Assembly (NCBI GenBank): GCA_050694015.1
Contig: JBOGWY010000166.1
Location: forward strand, 1 to 6,052
Direction: 5' to 3'
Length of the DNA: 6,052 nucleotides
Origin: JBOGWY01 sp050694015
Lineage (GTDB): Bacteria; Actinomycetota; CADDZG01; WHSQ01
Position numbers and translations under genes: made by a program. The notes beneath the pieces were generated by a model. It did no database searches and was not told the DNA's origin. It saw nothing but the letters and a program-made list of their open reading frames with translations. Positions 1-6,052 of the stretch are shown piece by piece (within the stretch, counting starts at the first letter, position 1; each line of letters starts with the position of its first letter).

Positions 1-1379
1 CCTACAACCACGATCTGTCCAACACTCGTTCGCAGCCGGAAGAGAAGAACATCGGACTCGTCGAGGCCGCCACGCTGCGGCCCGCATGGCAGTTCATCCC
101 CAAGGACGGGGACGACTTCTCCGGTACTCCGGCCATCGCCGACGGTTGTATCTACGTGGGTGGCATCGGGGGCCAGGTGTACGCGCTGAACGCGGACACG
201 GGCGCGGTCGTGTGGATGACGAAGATCAAGGGCAGCGTTAACGCAGCGGTCGCGGTGTTCGACGGCAAGGTCTTCGCCAACAGTTCCCGGGTCGGCAAGC
301 CGGCGATGGTCGCGCTCGATCAGGACACCGGAAAGCTCCTCTGGGATACGACGATCGACACGCAGGCGGGCTCCGATGTCTACGCGAGCCCCGTCTACTA
401 CGACGATCTGGTCTTCTCGGGGTGGTCGGGAGGCTCCGCGGAGCTAGGCGACGAGGCCGACCGCTACGCGTTCCAGGGCGGGTTCGTGCTCATCGACGCC
501 GACTCGGGCCGGATCGTGAAGAAGACCTACTCGATCCGCCCGCCCGACAAGAATGCGAACAAGCCCAAGAACGATTTCGCGGGTGGTGCGGTCTGGGCGA
601 CTCCCGCGATCGATCCGAGTACGAACTACGCGTACGTCGGGGCGGGTAACCCCTTCCGACCGCAAGCCGAGCACAAGCACACCAACGCGATCCTGAAGAT
701 CGACCTTGGCCGCGGGCGTCCGACCTTCGGGGAGATCGTCGACTCCTACAAGGGCACCGTGGACGAGTACATCCCCGGCTTCAGCGATCTACCGTGCTAC
801 GACATCCCCGGGAACCCGGCGCCTTACTACCCGCAGGGCATCGGTGAGTGCGGCGACCTCGACATGGACTTCGGGTCCTCTCCCAACCTGTTCAAGGTGG
901 GGGGCAAGACCCTGATCGGCGAGGGTCAGAAGTCCGGCGTCTACCACGTCGCCGACACGAAGACCATGAAGGGTGAGTGGTCGGCGATCGTCGGCCCGCC
1001 GTCCGCGGTGGGAGGCATCGTCGGATCGACCGCCTACAACGACGGCGCGATCTACGGCCCGATCACGGTCGGCGGGTACATCTGGTCGCTCGACGACGCC
1101 GGGATGTATCGGTGGTTCGCCGAGGCGGCCGACGGCGCGCACTGGGCGAACCCGGTGTCGTACGCGAACGGGATCGTCTACACGAGCGACCTCAAGGGGA
1201 TCCTTCACGGCTACGACGCGGCCACCGGCGTCGAGATCTTGGCAACTCCGATGTGGCTCGCTGGTGAAGGCAACAAGACCTCGTGGGCCGGTATCGCGAT
1301 CGCCCGCAACACGCTCTATGCGGCGATCGGGACCCTCGGCACCGGGGGCGGGTTGATCGCGTTCCGGTCGGGGAACTGA
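1..1379 (+). CDS. PQQ-binding-like beta-propeller protein (quinoprotein dehydrogenase-like), 5' end outside window
   Basis: The frame is open to the left edge (first full codon at base 3), so the GTG at 156 is internal and 459 C-terminal residues are visible. The visible part starts with YNHDLSNTRSQP, the entry motif of PQQ-like propellers, so probably only a signal peptide and a short segment are missing. Propeller blade motifs of the type YAL(D/N)xxTGxxxW recur at about residues 58-71, 102-114, 161-172, 314-326, 359-371 and 400-413. DMDFGSSPN (about 286-294) and GQKSGVYH (308-315) resemble polyvinyl alcohol dehydrogenase-type quinoproteins. Cys265 and Cys283 bracket a Pro/Tyr-rich loop and may form a disulfide. 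Known family members are exported and oxidise alcohols with PQQ, but many 'PQQ-like' propellers bind no PQQ, so cofactor and substrate are unproven. A cupredoxin gene follows after 2 bases, which suggests an operon and electron transfer (inference). A non-enzymatic propeller is the main alternative. Confidence 0.88.
   Translation, partial: YNHDLSNTRSQPEEKNIGLVEAATLRPAWQFIPKDGDDFSGTPAIADGCIYVGGIGGQVYALNADTGAVVWMTKIKGSVNAAVAVFDGKVFANSSRVGKPAMVALDQDTGKLLWDTTIDTQAGSDVYASPVYYDDLVFSGWSGGSAELGDEADRYAFQGGFVLIDADSGRIVKKTYSIRPPDKNANKPKNDFAGGAVWATPAIDPSTNYAYVGAGNPFRPQAEHKHTNAILKIDLGRGRPTFGEIVDSYKGTVDEYIPGFSDLPCYDIPGNPAPYYPQGIGECGDLDMDFGSSPNLFKVGGKTLIGEGQKSGVYHVADTKTMKGEWSAIVGPPSAVGGIVGSTAYNDGAIYGPITVGGYIWSLDDAGMYRWFAEAADGAHWANPVSYANGIVYTSDLKGILHGYDAATGVEILATPMWLAGEGNKTSWAGIAIARNTLYAAIGTLGTGGGLIAFRSGN
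1370..1375 (+). promoter_or_regulatory. possible weak ribosome binding site for the cupredoxin gene
   Basis: The purine run GGGGAA ends 6 bases before the ATG at 1382 and lies inside the last codons of the propeller gene. It is only a partial Shine-Dalgarno match. With a 2-base gap between the genes, translational coupling from the upstream stop is at least as likely to drive initiation. Confidence 0.35.
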
Positions 1380-1381
1380 GC

Positions 1382-1816
1382 ATGAGACTCGATCGGAAGC
1401 GCCGTCTCGCGATCTCTGTGATGGCATGCACTCTCGTACTCGGGGGCAGTGCAACCGCGACGGAGGTGCCGCGCGACAACCCTGGCTACATCGTCAGCGT
1501 GGCGGCCGGAACGTACTACGGATACGCGACCCCTGTGATGGTGATCGAGCCCGGAGGTGAGCTGAGCTACTCGAACTTCGACATCGTCCAGCACGACGTG
1601 GTCCACGACGTCTCGACCGACGGCATCGCCAACAAGAAGAAGGACAAGTGGTGTCGGGGGTTCAGGAAGGGCGAGTGTCCCTTGTTCTGGAGTGCGCGGG
1701 CCGGCCTCGGCGACACCGTGGCGGTGCAAGGGACGAAGAACCTGAAGTCCGGCACCATCTACTCGTTCCTCTGCACGCTCCATCCCGGCATGAAGGGAAA
1801 GCTTGTAGTCCGGTAG
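1382..1816 (+). CDS. exported cupredoxin (type I blue-copper protein, amicyanin-like ligand spacing)
   Basis: A 144-residue protein. The basic start MRLDRKRR, a hydrophobic stretch (about 9-22) and an ATA site ending at residue 26 form a signal peptide, so it should act outside the membrane. The mature ~118 residues match the plastocyanin/amicyanin class. SNFDIVQHDVVHDV supplies the first His ligand (His71 by position; His75 is an extra nearby His). FLCTLHPGMKGKLVV near the C-terminus supplies Cys131, His134 and Met137. The C-x2-H-x2-M spacing is the short loop of amicyanin, not the C-x2-H-x4-M of plastocyanin. Between the ligands lies a Lys/Arg-rich segment (about 84-98) flanked by Cys91 and Cys99, which could form a disulfide. 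The ATG at 1382 is chosen because it begins the signal peptide and lies 2 bases after the upstream stop; a weak purine run (GGGGAA, 1370-1375) could serve as ribosome binding site. An open-frame extension back to 1283 overlaps the previous gene and has no signal peptide, so it is rejected. Likely role: one-electron carrier, plausibly for the upstream propeller protein. Confidence 0.9.
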   Translation: MRLDRKRRLAISVMACTLVLGGSATATEVPRDNPGYIVSVAAGTYYGYATPVMVIEPGGELSYSNFDIVQHDVVHDVSTDGIANKKKDKWCRGFRKGECPLFWSARAGLGDTVAVQGTKNLKSGTIYSFLCTLHPGMKGKLVVR

Positions 1817-1834
1817 CTGTTTAACTGCCGTTCT

Positions 1835-3514
1835 ATGCAGCTCACCGGCACATCCGTGCTCCCTCGCGTCGCGGCGTTCGTCCTCGTCGCCGGGCTCGCC
1901 GCATGCACGCAGGAGGACGCGCCGCGGGCGGTCCCGACGCGGACGGTCCCGACGCCCACGAAAACGACCGAGAGACCGGTGCCGGTCGCGTCCGAGCGCT
2001 GGTTCCGCGACGCCTGCGACCTGTCGATCCCGATCCTGCGTCGCATCCGGCGAGGCTACGCGCCCGATCGCTCACCGGACGTGATGTTCGTGCCGAAGCT
2101 GCCGCATTACTTCGAGGGTTTCGCACACGCGGGCCCGTGGCCGTATCTCCAGCGCGTCCCGTTCGCGTTCTACGGGCCGGGGATCCTCGAGTCCGCCGGA
2201 TCGGTGAGTGCGGCGCGAGAGGTCACGATGGCGGACCTCGCTCCTACCGTGGCCGAGCTGATCGGGGCCGAGCTGCCTTCGGGTCGCCCGGGCCGGCCGG
2301 TCGCAGACGTCACCGACGCCGTCGCTCCCGATGCCGCCACGCCGACGCTGGTGGTCACGGCGGTCATGGACGGGGGCGGATGGAACGTGCTGGAGAGATG
2401 GCCCCGTCGATGGCCGTTCTTGGGGCGGATGATGGGGGAGGGGATATCGGTCACCAACGCGACCGTTGGCTCGTCGCCTTCCGTCACACCGCCGATACAC
2501 GCGACCTTGGGAACGGGAACCTTCCCGCGCGACCACGGCATCGTCGACATCCCCGTTCGCGACGGAGACGTCGTCGAAGATTCGTGGGAGGGCGAGAACC
2601 CTTCCAACCTAGCGGTGACGACGCTGGCCGACGAGTACGACCTCGCGACCGACAACCGCGCGGTCATCGGGATGATTGGGGAGAGCCGATGGCATCTCGG
2701 GATGATCGGCCACGGGGCCGCGCACGAGGGGGGCGACCGTGACATCGCCGTCCTCTCGGACCTCGACAGTGCCGGTGGGATGTATACGAACGAGCGCTTC
2801 TACGAGCTTCCGGGCTACGTCGAAGACCGGGAACTGTTCGCCGATCTCGTCGACGACGTCGATCTCTGGGACGGTGTGGACGACGGGACGTGGCGCGGCC
2901 GCGATCTGTCCGATCTCGAGGACCTTCGTTTCACGCCGGTGTGGGCGGCTTATCAACGCCCCCACATCGAAGAGGTCATCGAACGCGAGGGCTTCGGTGA
3001 AGACGACGTCGCCGATCTACTGTTTCTCAACTACAAGTTCATCGATCACGCCGGTCACAAGTTCACCCTCGATTCGCCGGAGATGGAACGAGCCGTCGCG
3101 ATGACCGACAACTCGCTACGCGTCCTGGTCGACCAACTCGACGAGACCGTCGGTGAGGGGGAGTGGATATTGGTGATCACCGCCGACCACGGGGTGCAAC
3201 CCCTGCCCCCACGAGGGCGCTTGATCCGGCAGAACCCTCTCAGTGCCGACGTCGAGGAACGCTTCGGCGCCGAACAAGACCGGCTCGTGCTCGAAGATCG
3301 CGCGCTCGGGATCTGGCTCGCTCGCGACTACGCGGCCGGGATAGGCATCACGGTGGAAGAGATCGCGCGTTACCTCAACGACTACTCGATCGGCGACGAT
3401 CTCCGTCCCGGCGAGACGTTGCGCCCCTACTGGTCGGCCGACGAGCGGCTCTTCGAGGCCGCGTTCCCGTCGCGTTACCTGGACGAGATCTGGGACTGCG
3501 CGACGGGGCCCTAA
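1835..3514 (+). CDS. lipoprotein of the alkaline phosphatase / type I phosphodiesterase (NPP) superfamily, apparently circularly permuted
   Basis: A 559-residue protein. A hydrophobic signal ends in a lipobox (L21-A22-A23-C24), followed by a Pro/Thr-rich linker to about residue 52, so it is predicted to be a membrane-anchored extracytoplasmic lipoprotein. Core metal-hydrolase motifs are visible. Asp179 (VMDGGG) is a metal ligand. Thr218 in SVTPPIHATLGTGTFPRDHG is the likely nucleophile, equivalent to Thr in the TFPNH motif of NPP enzymes. Asp404 and His408 (DHAGH) and Asp451-His452 (ITADHG) are metal ligands. The last ligand usually lies in a C-terminal HGsPY.YD..VP motif. Here that motif is at the N-terminus: His98 in HAGPWPYLQRVPFAFYGPGI, followed by DLAPTVAELIG. 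No His occurs after 452. Residues 326-362 are strongly acidic and may be part of a cap insert. The start at 1835 gives a full signal peptide but has no clear Shine-Dalgarno; GTG at 1856 is an alternative. The gene begins 18 bases after the cupredoxin gene, possibly co-transcribed. The substrate (phosphomonoester, diester or nucleotide) cannot be told from sequence. Confidence 0.88.
   Translation: MQLTGTSVLPRVAAFVLVAGLAACTQEDAPRAVPTRTVPTPTKTTERPVPVASERWFRDACDLSIPILRRIRRGYAPDRSPDVMFVPKLPHYFEGFAHAGPWPYLQRVPFAFYGPGILESAGSVSAAREVTMADLAPTVAELIGAELPSGRPGRPVADVTDAVAPDAATPTLVVTAVMDGGGWNVLERWPRRWPFLGRMMGEGISVTNATVGSSPSVTPPIHATLGTGTFPRDHGIVDIPVRDGDVVEDSWEGENPSNLAVTTLADEYDLATDNRAVIGMIGESRWHLGMIGHGAAHEGGDRDIAVLSDLDSAGGMYTNERFYELPGYVEDRELFADLVDDVDLWDGVDDGTWRGRDLSDLEDLRFTPVWAAYQRPHIEEVIEREGFGEDDVADLLFLNYKFIDHAGHKFTLDSPEMERAVAMTDNSLRVLVDQLDETVGEGEWILVITADHGVQPLPPRGRLIRQNPLSADVEERFGAEQDRLVLEDRALGIWLARDYAAGIGITVEEIARYLNDYSIGDDLRPGETLRPYWSADERLFEAAFPSRYLDEIWDCATGP
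1991..2320 (+). other. N-terminal block resembling the usual C-terminal part of the phosphatase fold
   Basis: This covers residues about 53-162 of the phosphatase lipoprotein. It reads in order: RSPDVMFV; His98 in a HAGPWPY..RVPFAFYGPGI motif; then a VTMADLAPTVAELIG motif and a GRP element. In alkaline phosphatase/sulfatase-like enzymes this run normally follows the ADHG motif and ends the domain. Here it comes first and is joined by an Ala/Pro-rich linker (about 162-170) to the segment that begins with the first metal-binding Asp. The motif order is seen directly; the equivalence to the usual C-terminal block is by recall of the family, without a computed alignment. Confidence 0.7.
3511..3514. 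other. interlocked stop codons of two convergent genes
   Basis: The four bases CTAA carry the TAA stop of the plus-strand phosphatase gene (3512-3514) and, read on the minus strand, the TAG stop of gltB (3511-3513). The coding regions therefore overlap by 4 bases with no intergenic space, and any transcription terminator for either gene must lie inside the other gene's coding sequence. Confidence 0.95.
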
Positions 3515-6052
3515 GCCCAGCTGACGGCGGTGCCTTCGAAGAGAGCTTCGAGACGCGCCACCTCTGCGACCGGGGCGATCCGCTTGAACCGAGGCGCCGT
3601 CTCGCTCCAGCGTTCCAGGATGTCATCGCCGAGCATGGAGCCCGTCGCCTCGACGTGACGCGCGATCACGCGACGCAACGACTCCAGCTGAGCCTCGGTC
3701 GGCTCGTACGCGGCGACGAGCTGCGGGTTGATGCGGGTCTCGATGATGTGATCGGGGTCGTAGACGTAGGCCTCGCCACCGCTCATCCCGGCCCCCAGGT
3801 TGCGCCCGGTCGGTCCGAGGAAGACGACGGCACCGGCGGTCATGTACTCGCATGCGTGGTCGCCGGCGCCTTCCACCACCGCAACGGCACCGGAGTTGCG
3901 CACCGCGAAGCGCTCGCCGGCCCGTCCCGCGACGAAGAGCTGTCCGCCGGTCGCCCCATACAGAACGGTGTTGCCGACGAGATAGGGGTCGCCGGCGTCG
4001 TTCGCGGGCGGACGCACGACGACGCGGCCCCCGGCCATGCCCTTGCACACGTAGTCGTTCGCCTCGCCGGTCAGCACCAGCTCGATCCCTTCGGAGAGGA
4101 ACGCGCCGAAGCTCTGGCCCGCTTCGCCCTCGAACAACGCGCGCACGCGTCCGGTGGGCCGCTCGGTGTCGAGCTCGAACGGAACCGCGCAGCCGAGACG
4201 CGCACCCACAGTGCGGTCCGAGGTCGAGATCGGATAGGCGAGCTCGATCGAGCGGCCCTCACGCAAGGTTTCGATCGCATCTGCGTAGAGGCGATCGCCG
4301 AGCTCCGAACGCGGCTGCTGGATGTCCAGCGAGCCGGTGAACCGTTGGTCTCCTTCCGATGCGCCCAGCAAGGGGCCGAGATCGAGCGAGTCGGCACGGA
4401 CGTTGCCCGTCTTCCGCTGCCGCAGGAGGTCGGTGCGGCCGATCGCGTCGTCGAACGAGCGCAGCCCGAGCGAGGCCAGCAGCGCGCGGGCCTCCTCCGC
4501 GACCAGCATCAGGTAGCGCACGACCATCTCCGACGTCCCTGCATATTTCGCGCGCAGCTTCGGGTCCTGGGTCGCGATGCCGACCGGGCACGTGTTGCGG
4601 TGGCAGGTACGAACGAGGATGCAGCCTTCCGCGACCAGTGCCATCGTGCCGAAGGAGAACTCGTCGGCACCGAGGAGCGCGGCCACGACGATGTCCCGGC
4701 CCGTCTTGAGGCCGCCGTCGACGCGGACGCGCGCGCGCCCCCGCAACCCGTTGGTCGCGAGTGCCGCCTGGGTCTCCGCGAGACCCAGCTCCCACGGCAT
4801 CCCCGCGTTCTTGATCGACGACACGGGGCTGGCGCCGGTCCCGCCGTCCGAGCCGGCGACGTGCACGACGTCGGCCAGCCCCTTGACCACGCCGGCGGCT
4901 ATCGTGCCGACGCCGTCGGACGAGACGAGCTTGACCGACACCTTGGCGCGCGGGTTCGCCTGCTTGAGGTCGAAGATCAGCTGCGCGAGGTCCTCGATCG
5001 AGTAGATGTCGTGGTGCGGTGGGGGAGAGATCAGCGCGACGCCCTCGACGGTATGCCGCAGCATCGCGATCTCGACGGAGACCTTCTTGCCGGGTATCTG
5101 TCCGCCCTCGCCCGGCTTGGACCCCTGGGCCATCTTGATCTGGAGTTCCTTCGCGTGCGCGAGGTACGCAGGCGTCACGCCGAACCGGCCCGACGCGATC
5201 TGCTTGATCCCCGAGTTGCGGTGGTCCTTGTAGCGCTCGGGGGCCTCGCCACCTTCACCGGTGTTGGCCATGCCTCCGATCATGTTCATCGCGATCGACA
5301 GGGTCTCGTGGGCCTCGGCAGACAACGCGCCGTGCGACATCGCACCGGTGGAGAAGCGCCGGGCTATCTCTGTCGCCGGCTCGACTTCGCCGAGGGGTAC
5401 CGGGGTCGTCGGGATGAACTCCAGCAGGTCGCGCGGCTCCGCGACGCGCCCACCCTTCCCATTCACGATGTCGGCGAAGCGGAGATAGGCGGCCCCGTCG
5501 CCTTTCACGGCGCGTTGGAGGGCGTGCGCCGCCAGCATTTCCTCGTCGGGCTGCTCCTTCACACCAACCGTCTCGTGCAATGCGTCGACCACGTCAGGAT
5601 CGATCGCGTGGAACTCCCCGCCGCGCTTGAACTTGATGAAGCCGGTGTTGGCGAGCTGTGGCTTCGCGCCGAACGCAGCGTCGTGCCGGAGCAGGACGTC
5701 GGCGCCGAGTTCCTCGAACGAGAGACCTCCGACCGCGGACGCGAGACCCGTGAAGCAGAGGTCGATCACGTCGTGGCCGAGACCCATCGCTTCGATGATC
5801 TGCGCGCCTCGGTACGAATCCAGCGTCGAGATCCCCATCTTCGACATGATCTTGAGCAGCCCGTCCTCGATCGCCGAGAAGTAGCGACTCTGGGCTTCGT
5901 CGACCGTGACGTCGCCGCCGAGTCGCGCCGATGCCGACAGCTCGACGATCGAATCGAGGGCGACACGGGGGCAGACGGCGTCGGCGCCGTTCGTCAGGAG
6001 ACAGGCGACGTGATGACTGTCGCGAGCATCGTCGGAGTCCACGACGATCGAC
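3511..6052 (-). CDS. gltB: glutamate synthase large subunit, C-terminal 846 residues (5' end outside window)
   Basis: The alpha subunit of NADPH- or ferredoxin-dependent GOGAT, a cytoplasmic enzyme that converts 2-oxoglutarate and ammonia (from glutamine) into glutamate. The frame is open through base 6052 (reading SIVV before DSDDAR), so the GTG at 6042 is internal. The N-terminal class II glutamine amidotransferase domain and most of the central domain lie beyond the edge. Numbered from that GTG: residues 1-95 are the end of the central domain (HHVACLLTNGADAVCP, GLLKIMSKMGIST, SYRGAQIIEAMGLG). About 165-530 is the FMN-binding synthase domain with NTGEGGE, KPGEGGQIPG, SPPPHHDIYSIEDL, GSDGGTGASP and the [3Fe-4S] cysteines. 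About 585-770 is the GXGXG beta-helix (GMAGG, GATGG, GMSGGEAYVYD). The end, APRFKRIAP, is family-typical. Length and motif order look complete from here to the stop. GltB usually pairs with GltD; no gltD follows downstream, so it must be upstream or elsewhere. Confidence in identity is very high. Confidence 0.98.
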   Translation of the reverse strand, partial: SIVVDSDDARDSHHVACLLTNGADAVCPRVALDSIVELSASARLGGDVTVDEAQSRYFSAIEDGLLKIMSKMGISTLDSYRGAQIIEAMGLGHDVIDLCFTGLASAVGGLSFEELGADVLLRHDAAFGAKPQLANTGFIKFKRGGEFHAIDPDVVDALHETVGVKEQPDEEMLAAHALQRAVKGDGAAYLRFADIVNGKGGRVAEPRDLLEFIPTTPVPLGEVEPATEIARRFSTGAMSHGALSAEAHETLSIAMNMIGGMANTGEGGEAPERYKDHRNSGIKQIASGRFGVTPAYLAHAKELQIKMAQGSKPGEGGQIPGKKVSVEIAMLRHTVEGVALISPPPHHDIYSIEDLAQLIFDLKQANPRAKVSVKLVSSDGVGTIAAGVVKGLADVVHVAGSDGGTGASPVSSIKNAGMPWELGLAETQAALATNGLRGRARVRVDGGLKTGRDIVVAALLGADEFSFGTMALVAEGCILVRTCHRNTCPVGIATQDPKLRAKYAGTSEMVVRYLMLVAEEARALLASLGLRSFDDAIGRTDLLRQRKTGNVRADSLDLGPLLGASEGDQRFTGSLDIQQPRSELGDRLYADAIETLREGRSIELAYPISTSDRTVGARLGCAVPFELDTERPTGRVRALFEGEAGQSFGAFLSEGIELVLTGEANDYVCKGMAGGRVVVRPPANDAGDPYLVGNTVLYGATGGQLFVAGRAGERFAVRNSGAVAVVEGAGDHACEYMTAGAVVFLGPTGRNLGAGMSGGEAYVYDPDHIIETRINPQLVAAYEPTEAQLESLRRVIARHVEATGSMLGDDILERWSETAPRFKRIAPVAEVARLEALFEGTAVSWA
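4588..4623 (-). other. [3Fe-4S] cluster cysteine motif of GltB
   Basis: The segment encodes GCILVRTCHRNTCPVG. Cys474, Cys480 and Cys485 (numbered from the GTG at 6042) have the C-x5-C-x4-C spacing known for the [3Fe-4S] cluster of glutamate synthase large subunits, where the cluster relays electrons to FMN. All three residues are present, so the synthase site appears functional. Confidence 0.93.

Noticed and set aside
789..1454. Minus-strand open frame of 221 codons opposite the propeller and cupredoxin genes
   Set aside because: It is rich in Arg, Asp and Val as expected from an antisense shadow in GC-rich DNA, shows no recognisable motif, and overlaps two well-supported genes.
1811..1830. 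Hairpin CGGTAG-(8 bases)-CTGCCG between the cupredoxin and phosphatase genes
   Set aside because: The stem is 6 bp with one G-U pair, overlaps the TAG stop, and is followed only by TTCT, so it does not qualify as an intrinsic terminator or a clear regulator.
1991..2320. Idea that the N-terminal phosphatase block is a remnant of a separate, broken upstream phosphatase gene
   Set aside because: It is in frame with both the lipoprotein signal and the catalytic part, with no stop or frameshift, and it supplies the His ligand that the C-terminal part lacks, so a single functional protein explains it better.
1903..2742. Plus-strand open frame of 279 codons inside the phosphatase gene
   Set aside because: A frame-shifted shadow dominated by Arg/Gly/Ala low-complexity sequence; the overlapping frame carries all the phosphatase motifs and the lipobox.
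3506..3518. GGGC-CCTAA-GCCC mini-hairpin over the shared stop codons
   Set aside because: A 4-bp stem with no T-run is too small to be called a terminator and is expected by chance in GC-rich sequence.
3852..4340. Plus-strand open frame of 162 codons opposite gltB
   Set aside because: Arg/Pro/Ser-rich antisense shadow with no domain signal; gltB in this region is intact and strongly recognisable. The same holds for the other plus-strand frames between 4322 and 5884.

Overview
The window is a gene-dense, GC-rich stretch with no free intergenic space longer than 18 bases. It holds three plus-strand genes and one convergent minus-strand gene. High GC, GTG/ATG starts, a lipobox signal and the overall protein character suggest a high-GC Gram-positive (Actinomycetota-like) bacterium, probably environmental. 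This is an inference from style, since no rRNA or marker tree can be read here.

Left part (1-1816): the 3' portion of a secreted-type PQQ-binding-like beta-propeller protein (polyvinyl-alcohol-dehydrogenase-like quinoprotein family) is followed after only 2 bases by a small exported type I blue-copper protein with amicyanin-like ligand spacing. The pair looks like a candidate periplasmic/extracytoplasmic dehydrogenase with its own electron acceptor. The cofactor and substrate cannot be read from the sequence.

Middle (1835-3514): a lipoprotein of the alkaline phosphatase / nucleotide pyrophosphatase-phosphodiesterase superfamily. Its order of motifs is unusual. The block that normally closes this fold, carrying the last zinc-binding His and the VP..fYGPGI and DLAPT motifs, sits at the N-terminus, before the first metal-binding Asp. 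No His occurs after the ADHG motif. This reads as a circular permutation of the phosphatase domain. Its only two non-lipidated cysteines lie at the two new ends. This is the most interesting object in the window.

Right part (3511-6052, minus strand): the C-terminal 846 residues of the large subunit of glutamate synthase (GltB), with its FMN/[3Fe-4S] synthase domain and C-terminal GXGXG helix intact. It converges on the phosphatase gene and the two stop codons interlock in four shared bases. GltB is core nitrogen metabolism and has no evident functional link to the three exported proteins.

No RNA genes, mobile elements, CRISPR arrays, significant repeats or convincing promoters were seen. All other long open frames are shadows of these four genes.
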